64,000 bases of DNA from Raineyella sp044508675 (GTDB lineage Bacteria; Actinomycetota; Actinomycetes; Propionibacteriales; Propionibacteriaceae), in the NCBI GenBank assembly GCA_044508675.1, contig JBIQHF010000001.1, positions 124,001 to 188,000 of the forward strand. The letters run 5' to 3'. Position numbers and translations under genes: made by a program. The notes under the pieces were generated by a model. That model saw nothing but the letters and a program-made list of their open reading frames with translations, did not search any database and had not been told where the DNA came from. Each line of letters opens with the position of its first letter. The first letter of the stretch is position 1. This document shows, piece after piece, positions 8,848 to 18,113 of this stretch.

Positions 8848-9998
8848 CACGACTGTCCGGTGAAGAGGGCCGCGCGAGGATCGGTCTCACCGGCCTCGTT
8901 GGCGTAGATCAGCAGGGCGTTGCGTGCCTGCTCCGACAGGTGCGCGGGCACGGTCACCTCGATCGTGACGAGCAGGTCGCCCTTGGTGCCGTCCTTGCGG
9001 GCGACGCCCCGGCCCCGGACCCGGAAGGTCCGCCCGTTCGGGGTGCCGGCGGGCAGCCGGAGCCGGACCGTGGGGCCGTGCAGGGTGGGGACCTCGATCT
9101 CGCTGCCCAAGGCCGCCTCGGTGAAGGTGACCGGCACGGTCAGGGTCAGGTTGTTCCCGCTCCGCCCAAACAGCGGGTGGGGAGTGACATGCACGTCGAC
9201 GTACAGGTCGCCGGGACCGCCACCGTTCTCGCCCTGGGAGCCCTTGCCCTTGAGCCGGATCCGCTGGCCGTCCTCGACGCCGGCCGGGATGCGGACCTGC
9301 ATCGTACGGGTCGACTTCGCCCGGCCCGAGCCGCTGCAGACCGGGCAGGGGTCATCCACGATCAGGCCACGACCGTGGCAGTCCTCACAGGGCTCGGTGA
9401 CCTGGAAGACCCCGCCGGAGGTGGCTGTACGCATGCCGGAGCCCTGGCAGGTCGGGCAGACCCTCGGCATGGTGCCGGCGCGGGCGCCGGTGCCGGAGCA
9501 GGCCGTACACGGGGAGTCCGACACCATCTGCATGGTCACCGTGGTGCCCTCGACGGCCTGGTCGAAGTCGATCGTCACCTCGCCCTCGACATCGGCACCC
9601 CGACGCGGGCTGCGCCCGGCGCCGGCGCGACGCCCGGCCGCACCGCCGCCGAACAGGCCACCGAAGACGTCGGAGAAGTCACCGGAGCCGGCATTGCGGA
9701 ACAGGTCGTCCACGTTCGGTGCTGCCTTGCCCGGCCCGCGGTTGAAGCGGAAGGCGTTGCCGCCGAACAGGCTGCGCTGCTGGTCGTACTCCTTGCGCTT
9801 CTTGGGGTCGGACAGCACGTCGTTGGCCTCGGAGACCTCCTTGAATCTCTCGGCCTTGGCGGTGTTGCCCGGATTGGCGTCCGGGTGGTTCTCCCGGGCG
9901 AGCTTGCGGAACGCCTTCTTGATCGTGTCCTGGTCAGCGTCCTTGGGGACGCCAAGGACCTTGTAGTAGTCCTTCTCAAGCCAATCCTTGGTGCTCAT
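8847..9998 (-). CDS. dnaJ: Chaperone DnaJ (Hsp40)
   Basis: A 383-residue type I Hsp40. The J domain at the N-terminus has HPD at about residues 37-39, which stimulates DnaK ATP hydrolysis. A Gly/Phe-rich linker follows (NAFRFNRGPG, GGLFGGGAAGRR). The zinc-binding domain has four CXXCXGXG motifs (CTACSGTG, CPTCQGSG, CEDCHGRG, CPVCSGSG). The substrate-binding C-terminal domains complete it. It delivers unfolded proteins to DnaK in the cytoplasm. About 156 bp containing a strong hairpin separates it from grpE, so its expression relative to dnaK-grpE may be adjusted. hspR follows with a 1-bp overlap. Confidence 0.97.
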   Translation of the reverse strand: MSTKDWLEKDYYKVLGVPKDADQDTIKKAFRKLARENHPDANPGNTAKAERFKEVSEANDVLSDPKKRKEYDQQRSLFGGNAFRFNRGPGKAAPNVDDLFRNAGSGDFSDVFGGLFGGGAAGRRAGAGRSPRRGADVEGEVTIDFDQAVEGTTVTMQMVSDSPCTACSGTGARAGTMPRVCPTCQGSGMRTATSGGVFQVTEPCEDCHGRGLIVDDPCPVCSGSGRAKSTRTMQVRIPAGVEDGQRIRLKGKGSQGENGGGPGDLYVDVHVTPHPLFGRSGNNLTLTVPVTFTEAALGSEIEVPTLHGPTVRLRLPAGTPNGRTFRVRGRGVARKDGTKGDLLVTIEVTVPAHLSEQARNALLIYANEAGETDPRAALFTGQS

Positions 9999-10084
9999 CG
10001 GCGCCCCCTCTCGTACGTGGTGGTTGTTGTGTCCCCTTCAAGGGTGACCCGCCGCCGAACGGCGCACAACGTGGTCATCGGGAT

Positions 10085-10116
10085 GGTCCGGGACAGCTCA
10101 GGAGCTGTCCCGGACC
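10085..10116 (-). terminator. Strong hairpin between grpE and dnaJ
   Basis: GGTCCGGGACAGCTC is followed after 2 nt by its exact reverse complement GAGCTGTCCCGGACC, a 15-bp arm pair. The centre pairs to give a 14-bp stem with a tight 4-nt loop. It lies in the 156-bp gap after grpE on the transcribed strand. There is no U-tract, but actinobacterial terminators often lack one. It may be a partial terminator or an RNA-processing or stabilising structure that changes the dnaK-grpE to dnaJ-hspR ratio. Confidence 0.6.
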
Positions 10117-10154
10117 GCCAGGTCATACCTCTCGCGGGTCGGGCCTCGCGCAGG

Positions 10155-10828
10155 TCACGCCCCGGCCACGGCGACGCGCGCCGGACGCAGCACCCGATCA
10201 CCGAGGCGGTAACCCGACTGCAGCACCACCGAGATCACCGGTCCTTCCGATGCGGTTCCCTCCGGAGCCGGCTGGTGCATCAGCGCCTCGTGGACCTGCG
10301 GGTCGAACGCCTCCCCCACGGCACCGAAGGCGACCAGACCGTGCTTGGCGGCGACCTTCTCGATCTCCTCGGCGACGGCCTTGAAGCCACCGGTGAGGTC
10401 CTCGTGGGCCTTCGCCGCCTGGAGGTCGTCGAAGACCTCCAGCATGTCCAGCATCACCGTCTCGATCCCGCCCTGACGGGCCAGGTCGCGGTCACGGTCG
10501 ACGCGCCGCTTGTAGTTGACGTACTCCGCCTGGAGGCGCTGCAGGTCCTCGGTGCGCTCCCGCACCTGCGTCTCCAGGTCGGCGACCCGCTGGTCCGCCT
10601 CGATCGAGCTCAGGTCATCCGGCACGACGAAGTCGCTCGGCACCTCCACCTCGACCTCCTCCTGTTCCGGCTCCTGGGGAGCCTCCTGCGGACCCGCGCC
10701 CTGCTCCTCGGCGGACTCGGGCGTGGTGTCGCGACGCTGGTAGGTCTCGGGATCGAGACGGCGCTTGTCGGAGATGTGCAGGCCCTCCTGCTCCTCCTCC
10801 GGGGTGCCGCTCACGTTCTCGGGATCAC

Positions 10829-10832
<4 letters not shown>
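10155..10832 (-). CDS. grpE: Nucleotide exchange factor GrpE
   Basis: A 225-residue GrpE. An acidic, low-complexity N-terminal region of about 75 residues (many Glu/Gln) precedes the long coiled coil (DLETQVRERTEDLQRLQAEYVNYKRRVDRDRD). The C-terminal beta domain ends VISVVLQSGYRLGDRVLRPARVAVA, the family signature. It releases ADP from DnaK and acts as a dimer. Its start overlaps the dnaK stop by 4 bp (ATGA), so it is translationally coupled to dnaK. The acidic N-terminus is longer than in E. coli GrpE, as is common in actinobacteria. Confidence 0.96.
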
Positions 10833-12688
<1,856 letters not shown>

Positions 12689-12730
12689 GAAGATGTACCT
12701 CCGGGTTGTGTCCGCATGAACGGAGTTTTT

Positions 12731-12751
12731 CTTGAGTCTAGCTGGCTCAAG
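12731..12751 (-). promoter_or_regulatory. HAIR operator 1 (HspR site)
   Basis: CTTGAGT, 7 nt, GCTCAAG. This matches the HAIR consensus CTTGAGT-N7-ACTCAAG with one mismatch. It overlaps the proposed -10 box of dnaK, so bound HspR would block RNA polymerase. Confidence 0.9.
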
Positions 12752-12777
12752 GTAGACCTTGAGTCACATCCACTCAA
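12749..12777 (-). promoter_or_regulatory. Predicted dnaK promoter
   Basis: Reading leftward, the -35 box is TTGAGT (12777-12772) and the -10 box is TACCTT (12754-12749), with an exact 17-bp spacer. Each box lies within or at the edge of a HAIR repeat. Transcription should start near 12742, leaving a leader of about 55 nt with the GGAGGT site. Confidence 0.65.
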
Positions 12778-12778
12778 C
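12758..12778 (-). promoter_or_regulatory. HAIR operator 2 (HspR site)
   Basis: CTTGAGT, 7 nt, ACTCAAC. It matches the HAIR consensus except for the last base and covers the proposed -35 box of dnaK. The centres of the two HAIR sites are 27 bp apart, so two HspR dimers may bind side by side. Confidence 0.88.
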
Positions 12779-12897
12779 TATCCCGTTCCCGGCGTTATTC
12801 CCGCCATGGGGGATCACCCTGAACGAGGTCCCACTCGTGGACCGCACCGGTCAGGTGACGTACACCACAACCCTCGGGTAACCGGAGGGCAGGCCGG

Positions 12898-13695
12898 TCA
12901 GGTCCGCTCCAGAGACTGCTTGGCCCGGTTCAGATCGACCCGTACGCGGTGCGGCTCGGACTCCAGCGACATGTTGGCCACATCGAGCACACCGTCCAGG
13001 GAACCCGACGGATCCGCCTGCAACTCGGCGAACAGCGGCTCGAGGTCGGTCGGGGATTCGCCCTGCTCGGCGTACAGCTCGAAGGTCTTGTTCCTCGCCG
13101 CCTCCGACTTCAGGCAGGCCACCAGCACGCGGGCGACCTGCCGGCGGGCAATGGTCCCGTCGGAGGGACCGCCCGAGTTGCGGGTGTCCCCCTGGGCCAT
13201 CGTGATCCGACGCTGGTCCGGAGCGTTGTAGTCGAACCACCCGGGCCGCACGATGGTGTACGGCCGGCCACTGGCGCGGATCAGGCGTTCGGCGCGACGC
13301 TTCCAGTCGTTGGCCTGGGTGTGGTTGTTGTGCACCGTGTCCCGGTTGGTGACGCCCATCATCGACATCATCACGATGCGGGCCGGATAGCGGTCCAGGG
13401 CCGCGAGGACGTTGCGCACCCCGCCGTAATCGACCACCTCGGACTGCGCCTTGTCGCCATCGGCACCGTGCGCGAAGATCACGGCGTCCACGCCCTCGAC
13501 AGCGGGGACCAGGGTGTCGAGTCGGGTCAGGTCGCCGACGACGACCTCCGCCCCTGGCGCGACGTGGCGGGTCCGGGCGTAGTCGCGCACCAGGGCACGG
13601 GTCTTGTACCCGTGCCGCAGGCACTCCGCCACGACGAGGCTGCCTACACTCCCGGATGCACCGACGACCAAGACGGTGGTGGAACGAGTGGTCAT
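12898..13695 (-). CDS. NAD(P)-binding atypical short-chain dehydrogenase (NmrA/YwnB-like)
   Basis: A 265-residue protein. Its N-terminal Rossmann motif VLVVGASGSVGSLVV has the GXXGXXG pattern of atypical/extended SDRs. After it come LVRDYARTRHVAPGAEVVVGDLTRLDTL and VDAVIFAHGADGD. The usual YXXXK pair is not clear, as in NmrA-like or NAD(P)H-sensing members. It ends with RPGWFDY and a Rossmann-distal region typical of SDR_a5 proteins. The ATG at 13695 has AGAGGAGGAG upstream; the longer frame has no signal. Single gene. Substrate unknown; it may be a reductase or a redox sensor. Confidence 0.8.
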   Translation of the reverse strand: MTTRSTTVLVVGASGSVGSLVVAECLRHGYKTRALVRDYARTRHVAPGAEVVVGDLTRLDTLVPAVEGVDAVIFAHGADGDKAQSEVVDYGGVRNVLAALDRYPARIVMMSMMGVTNRDTVHNNHTQANDWKRRAERLIRASGRPYTIVRPGWFDYNAPDQRRITMAQGDTRNSGGPSDGTIARRQVARVLVACLKSEAARNKTFELYAEQGESPTDLEPLFAELQADPSGSLDGVLDVANMSLESEPHRVRVDLNRAKQSLERT

Positions 13696-13820
13696 GGCTC
13701 CTCCTCTTTTGCCTGTGTTCCAACAATACGCACCGCAGCCATCCGCCGACAGGTCATCAGGGGTCCATGGGCCGGGCCGAGCCTCTTGTCCACCTGCCGC
13801 GTACGCCTTAGCGTGCCCCC

Positions 13821-14513
13821 ATGACCCGACCTGTAGCACTCATCACCGGCGGTAGCCGCGGCATCGGCCGCGCGATCGCCGAGGCCCTCGCCGACACCCA
13901 CCACCTGCTGATCGGCGGGCGGGACCCCGAAGCCGTCGCCGACACCGTCGACGCGCTACCCACCGCCGAGCCGTTCATCGCCGACCTGACCGACCAGGGC
14001 TCCACCGAAGCCGCGGTCGAGGGCATCGACCGCCTCGACGTCCTGGTGCACTCGGCCGGCCGGGGAGCCCGGCGCCACATCGAGGACATGACCCGCGACG
14101 AGTGGCGCAACCTGATGGAGGTCAACGTGATCGCGGTCGCGGACCTCACCCGCCTCCTGCTGCCCGCCCTGCGCGCCACCAACGGCCTGGTCGTGATGAT
14201 CAACTCCGGCGCCGGGCTGCACCCGGTCGGCTCCCCGGCCTACTCCGCCTCCAAGTACGCGCTGCGGGCCCTCGCCGACGGGCTGCGCGAGGACGAGCGT
14301 GGCCGGATCCGGGTCACCTCCATCTACCCCGGCCGGGTGGACACCGACATGCAGCGTCGCCTGCAGGAGTCTGCGGGGCGTGGCTACAACCCGGACGAGC
14401 ACCTGCGGCCCGAGTCGGTGGCCCGGGTCGTACGGGCCGCGGTGGACGCCTCACCGGAGGGCATGGTCGAGGACATCTTCCTGCGGCCGATCAGCCGGAG
14501 CGTGAAGGGCTGA
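13821..14513 (+). CDS. Classical short-chain dehydrogenase/reductase
   Basis: A 230-residue SDR. The cofactor motif TGGSRGIG is at residues 10-17. VHSAGRG replaces the usual NNAG. The catalytic residues are Ser in MINSGAG and the YSASK pair (Tyr/Lys). IYPGRVDTDM follows as in classical SDRs. The enzyme reduces or oxidises a small carbonyl or alcohol with NAD(P)(H); the substrate is not evident. TAGCGT lies 6 nt before the ATG with no clear ribosome site, consistent with a leaderless transcript. Confidence 0.9.
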   Translation: MTRPVALITGGSRGIGRAIAEALADTHHLLIGGRDPEAVADTVDALPTAEPFIADLTDQGSTEAAVEGIDRLDVLVHSAGRGARRHIEDMTRDEWRNLMEVNVIAVADLTRLLLPALRATNGLVVMINSGAGLHPVGSPAYSASKYALRALADGLREDERGRIRVTSIYPGRVDTDMQRRLQESAGRGYNPDEHLRPESVARVVRAAVDASPEGMVEDIFLRPISRSVKG

Positions 14514-14594
14514 GTGTCTGGTTCACATCGACGTGAGTCTGGCGCGGACGCGCGGGGCGGTGCACTCTGGAGCTGACCGCCAGGAGGAGGCATC

Positions 14595-14996
14595 ATGACC
14601 AATCCACGTCCTGTCCACTTCGAGATCCAGGCCGACGACATCGATCGCGCCAAGGCGTTCTACACCGAGGTCTTCGGATGGCGCTTCGACTACTACGGGG
14701 AGTCCACCGGGCTGCCCTACTACAGCATCGTCACCGGCGAGGAGGGCGAGCCGGGGATCAACGGCGGCCTGCTGCCCCGATCGAGCGGGACACCGGTCAT
14801 CGACGCGCCCGTCAACGCGTACGTGGTGACCGTGGCCTGCGAGGACTACGACGCCACCGCCGAGCGCATCTACGCGCACGGCGGCGAGGGAGTCGCCCCC
14901 AAGTACGCGCTCCCGGGCATGGCCTGGCAGGGCTACTTCAAGGATCCCGAGGGCAACATCTTCGGCCTGCACCAACCCGATCCGGACGCCGCCTGA
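14595..14996 (+). CDS. VOC family protein
   Basis: A 133-residue vicinal oxygen chelate protein. It starts RPVHFEIQADDIDRAKAFYTEVFGWRFDYYG, the classic first module of the family, and ends KYALPGMAWQGYFKDPEGNIFGLHQPD, the classic second module. Candidate ligands are His8 and the DPEGN/H pair near the end. CAGGAGGAGG just upstream is a strong ribosome site. Such short VOC proteins are common in actinobacteria and largely uncharacterised. It is not a full glyoxalase I match by eye. Confidence 0.85.
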   Translation: MTNPRPVHFEIQADDIDRAKAFYTEVFGWRFDYYGESTGLPYYSIVTGEEGEPGINGGLLPRSSGTPVIDAPVNAYVVTVACEDYDATAERIYAHGGEGVAPKYALPGMAWQGYFKDPEGNIFGLHQPDPDAA

Positions 14997-15002
14997 GGCA
15001 CA

Positions 15003-15021
15003 CTGGCCCTGGTCAGGCCAG
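15003..15021. terminator. Possible bidirectional terminator between VOC and patatin genes
   Basis: CTGGCC, 7 nt, GGCCAG forms a short GC stem between two convergent genes. The loop contains the patatin stop codon. There is no T-tract, so support is modest. Confidence 0.4.
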
Positions 15022-15921
15022 CCCGAGGAACTCCTGCCAGACCGGCAGTTCCCGTCGCGCCTGGGCCAGGCCCAGCTCGTGGGCGGCGGCCAGCTTGGCC
15101 ACGTTGCGCTCACCGTTGGTGACCGGCATGGTCTCCGGGACGAACAGCATGGCCTTGCCCTGGCGCTCCAGCTCGAAGAGCTCCTCGCGGGTGCGGTTGT
15201 AGTTGCCCGGCCGTCGGATCAGCGCATCCACCACCGCCGGGGAGCGCCGGAACCAGCCCCCGTACGCGCGTTCGTTGCGGATCACCGGCTTGACGTACGA
15301 CCGGGGCTGGGTCAGCACCACCAGGAACCGCTCGTAGCCCGCGGCCCGGGCCGCGTCGAGCGCGAATCCACCGGTGGGGCCGAGGGCGCCATCGATGTAG
15401 TTCTCGCCGTCGATCTCCACCGGGGGCATCAGCACCGGCATCGTCGAACTCGCCCGCACCCGGCGCATCAGCGCGGGCAGCTCGGGGGTGTCCGCCTTGC
15501 CCCAGTAGACCATCTCGCCATCACTCATCCGGAACGAGCCGATCGCCACCTCGGCCGGGTTCGTCCGATAGGTCGCGAAGTCGTACGGCAAGGCCTGGCC
15601 GGGATGACCGGCCTGCTCGTAGATGTACTCGGCGTTGAACCAGCCCTTGCCACGCAACCACGTCCGCATGTCCCCCAACTGTGGGTCGGCGGCGAAATCG
15701 ACGAAGGAGCCCCGGGCCCGCACCGCGTCGCGGCCCAGGTAGTTGACGGCGTTGGAGGAGCCCGCGGAGATGCCGCCGACCCAGTCGAAGTGGATGCCGG
15801 CCCGGAGCAGTTCGACAACCACCGCCGAGGTGTAGCTGGCGCGCATCCCGCCACCCTCGAAGACCAGCGCGGTGTCGGTGACGTTGCTGGCCAGTTCCTC
15901 GCTGGTCGGTTCCTCGGTCAT
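15013..15921 (-). CDS. Patatin-like phospholipase
   Basis: A 302-residue patatin-fold hydrolase. The oxyanion loop is EGGGMRASY near residue 24. The nucleophile elbow is GISAGSS with Ser as catalyst. The Asp of the dyad is in YIDGALGPTGG. Proteins like this (YjjU/RssA-like) hydrolyse acyl esters of lipids in the cytoplasm or at the membrane. The ATG at 15921 has GGAAGGAA upstream; the longer open frame overlaps the divergent epimerase gene and is unlikely. Its physiological substrate is unknown. Confidence 0.88.
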   Translation of the reverse strand: MTEEPTSEELASNVTDTALVFEGGGMRASYTSAVVVELLRAGIHFDWVGGISAGSSNAVNYLGRDAVRARGSFVDFAADPQLGDMRTWLRGKGWFNAEYIYEQAGHPGQALPYDFATYRTNPAEVAIGSFRMSDGEMVYWGKADTPELPALMRRVRASSTMPVLMPPVEIDGENYIDGALGPTGGFALDAARAAGYERFLVVLTQPRSYVKPVIRNERAYGGWFRRSPAVVDALIRRPGNYNRTREELFELERQGKAMLFVPETMPVTNGERNVAKLAAAHELGLAQARRELPVWQEFLGLA

Positions 15922-16081
15922 CACAGGGTTCCTTCCGGCAGGGTTCCTCCTGAGCGTACGTCGGCGCCCTGCCCTCGTCGTGCCCCGGGCCTGCGCTGTA
16001 CCGTGGGGGGTGACCGAGGTCTCACGCGCAGTGGTCACGCACCGCGGCCACCCGCACCGATCATGCACAGAGAGGTCCGAC

Positions 16082-17488
16082 GTGCCTGTCTTCGAACACA
16101 GCGCCACGTACCCGCATCCCCGCTCCGAGGTCTTCGCCTGGCACGAGCGCCCCGGCGCCTTCATCCGCCTCACCCCGCCGGGATCGGCCATCCCGGTCCA
16201 TCAGGCGACCGACGGGATCCGGACCGGCTCCCGGGTGGAGGTGCGCCTCTCGTCACCGCTGGTCTTCGCCCTGTGGCCCGGAGGTTCGCCCCCCGGCCTG
16301 TCCATGCTGATCGAGCACACCGCGTACGAGCCGGACGTCGTCTTCGTCGACGAGCAGGTCCGGGGGCCACTGGCGTCCTGGCGGCACGAGCACCGGTTCG
16401 CCGATGCGCCCGGCGGCGGCACGACGGTGACCGACCGCGTGACGTACGAGTTGCCCGCTGCCCTGCAGCGCGGCGCCCCCCGGCGGGTGCACCGCTACCT
16501 GGAGGGGCTGTTCCGGTTCCGCGAGGAGCAGCTGCGGGCCGACCTGGAGCTGCACGCACGGCTGATGGGTCCCCGCCCGCAGGTCGTCGCCGTCTCCGGC
16601 GCCTCCGGGATGATCGGCGCCCAGTTGTGCGCCCTGCTGACCACCGGTGGGCATACCGTACGGCGGCTGGTCCGGCGGCCGGCGGTGGCACCGGACGAGA
16701 TCTCCTGGGACCCGGTGCTCGGCGACCTGGACCCGGCACACCTCGCCGGGGTCGACGCCGTCGTGAACCTGTCGGGCCGGACGATCGGCGGTCGCTTCAC
16801 CGAGCAGACCAAGCAGGAGATCCTCTGGTCAAGGCTCGATTCCACCACCACCATCGCCGCGGCCATCGACGCGGCACGGCGGGAGGGGGGCGGCCCGCGG
16901 GCGTTGGTGCAGGCCAGCGCAATCGGGTACTACGGGGCCCGGCGCCCGGGCGAGGTCCTGGAGGAGTCTTCCGCCAGTGGACAGGACTTCCTCGCCGACG
17001 TCGTCCGCCGCTGGGAGGCCGCGGCGGAAAGGGTGACCGAGCATGAGGTGCGGCTGGTCAAGTTGCGGACCGGTATCGTGCTCAGCGCGTCCGGAGGCGC
17101 CCTGGCCCCGCAACTGCCGCTCTACCTGCTCGGGGTCGGCGGCCGGCTCACCCGACCCCAGGCCATCCAGAGCTGGATCAGCCTCGACGACATGGCCAGG
17201 GTCTACGCCTCCGCTGTGCTCGACGCCGCCTGGACCGGGCCGATCAACGCGGTCGCCCCGCACCCAGTCTCGTCCGGCGCCTTCGCGACCAGGCTGGGCC
17301 AGGTGCTGCAGCGCCCCTCGGTGGTGCCGACCCCTGGGTTCGGTCCACTGTTGGTGGTGGGCCGCGAGGGGGCCAGGGAGTTGGTGCACACCGACCAGCG
17401 GGTGTCCTCCGCCAAGCTCGAGTCGTTGGGCTTCCGCTACGGGCAGCCGGACCTGACGACAGCGCTGCGGCACGTCCTGGCCCGGTGA
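16082..17488 (+). CDS. SRPBCC-TIGR01777 NAD-dependent epimerase fusion protein
   Basis: A 468-residue two-domain protein. Residues 1-155 resemble an SRPBCC/polyketide-cyclase-like lipid-binding domain (FEHSATYPHPRSEVFAWHERPGAF, then DRVTYELP). Residues 165-468 are an atypical SDR of the TIGR01777/YfcH type: VVAVSGASGMIGAQLCALL, AVVNLSGRTIGGRFTEQTKQEI and the ending TDQRVSSAKLESLGF. The start is the GTG at 16082 behind AGAGAGG. The fused form is common in actinobacteria. Its role is not established; a sugar-nucleotide or lipid-linked substrate is possible. It is divergent from the patatin gene with a 160-bp spacer. Confidence 0.88.
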   Translation: MPVFEHSATYPHPRSEVFAWHERPGAFIRLTPPGSAIPVHQATDGIRTGSRVEVRLSSPLVFALWPGGSPPGLSMLIEHTAYEPDVVFVDEQVRGPLASWRHEHRFADAPGGGTTVTDRVTYELPAALQRGAPRRVHRYLEGLFRFREEQLRADLELHARLMGPRPQVVAVSGASGMIGAQLCALLTTGGHTVRRLVRRPAVAPDEISWDPVLGDLDPAHLAGVDAVVNLSGRTIGGRFTEQTKQEILWSRLDSTTTIAAAIDAARREGGGPRALVQASAIGYYGARRPGEVLEESSASGQDFLADVVRRWEAAAERVTEHEVRLVKLRTGIVLSASGGALAPQLPLYLLGVGGRLTRPQAIQSWISLDDMARVYASAVLDAAWTGPINAVAPHPVSSGAFATRLGQVLQRPSVVPTPGFGPLLVVGREGARELVHTDQRVSSAKLESLGFRYGQPDLTTALRHVLAR

Positions 17489-17504
17489 CCCCCGAGCCGG
17501 AAGC

Positions 17505-18113
17505 TCAGTGCTTGGCCTTCGCCCTCGTCGCCTTCTTGGTCTTCGTCTCCTTCTTGGTCTTGGCTTCCTTCTTGAAGGCGCGAACCTCGAGCAGCGACTC
17601 CCGGTCGACCACGTCGGCGATCGATCGGCGGCTGCCCTCGGCGCCGTAGTCGCCGGCGGCTTCGCGCCAACCGGGGGCGGTCAGGCCGCACTGCTTGCCG
17701 AGCAGGGCGAGGAAGACCTTCGCCTTCTGCTCCCCGAAGCCGGGCAGGGCCATGAGCCGGTTGAGGATCTCGGCGCCGTCCGGGTCGCCATCGGTCCAGA
17801 GCCGGGAGGGGTCCCCGCCGTACGTGTCGGCGACCTCCGCGGCCAGCGCCTGGAGCCGACCCGCCATCGAGCGGGGGAACCGGTGGACGGCCGGCGGCTG
17901 GGCGAACGCCGTCAGGAACGCCTCCGGGTCCATCTCGGCGATCCGTACCGGATCGAGCTCACCCAACCGGTCCCTCAGTTTGGCAGGCCCGGAGAACGCC
18001 ACTTCCATGGGGACTTGTTGGTCGAGCATCATGGCCGACAGCAGGGCGAACGGGTCCCGGGAGAGCAGGTCGTCGGCCTGCTCGTCTCCGACCAGGTGCA
18101 GGGTGGGGCTCAT
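17505..18113 (-). CDS. HhH-GPD-type base-excision DNA glycosylase-like protein
   Basis: A 202-residue protein of the actinobacterial HhH-GPD group. A helix-hairpin-helix is visible as ILNRLMALPGFGEQKAKVFLALLG. The N-terminal part reads LLSAMMLDQQVPMEVAF, similar to endonuclease III-like folds. I do not see a standard catalytic Lys plus distal Asp pair, so activity is uncertain. The C-terminus is a Lys-rich tail built from KTKK-like units (FKKEAKTKKETKTKKAT), probably binding DNA backbone. The start overlaps the MFS stop by 4 bp, making it the third gene of a marR-MFS-glycosylase operon. Confidence 0.82.
   Translation of the reverse strand: MSPTLHLVGDEQADDLLSRDPFALLSAMMLDQQVPMEVAFSGPAKLRDRLGELDPVRIAEMDPEAFLTAFAQPPAVHRFPRSMAGRLQALAAEVADTYGGDPSRLWTDGDPDGAEILNRLMALPGFGEQKAKVFLALLGKQCGLTAPGWREAAGDYGAEGSRRSIADVVDRESLLEVRAFKKEAKTKKETKTKKATRAKAKH

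Noticed and set aside
9999..10084. A separate HAIR-controlled promoter for dnaJ.
   Set aside because: Only CCCTTCAAGGG, an odd short palindrome, is present. It lacks the CTTGAGT-N7-ACTCAAG spacing.
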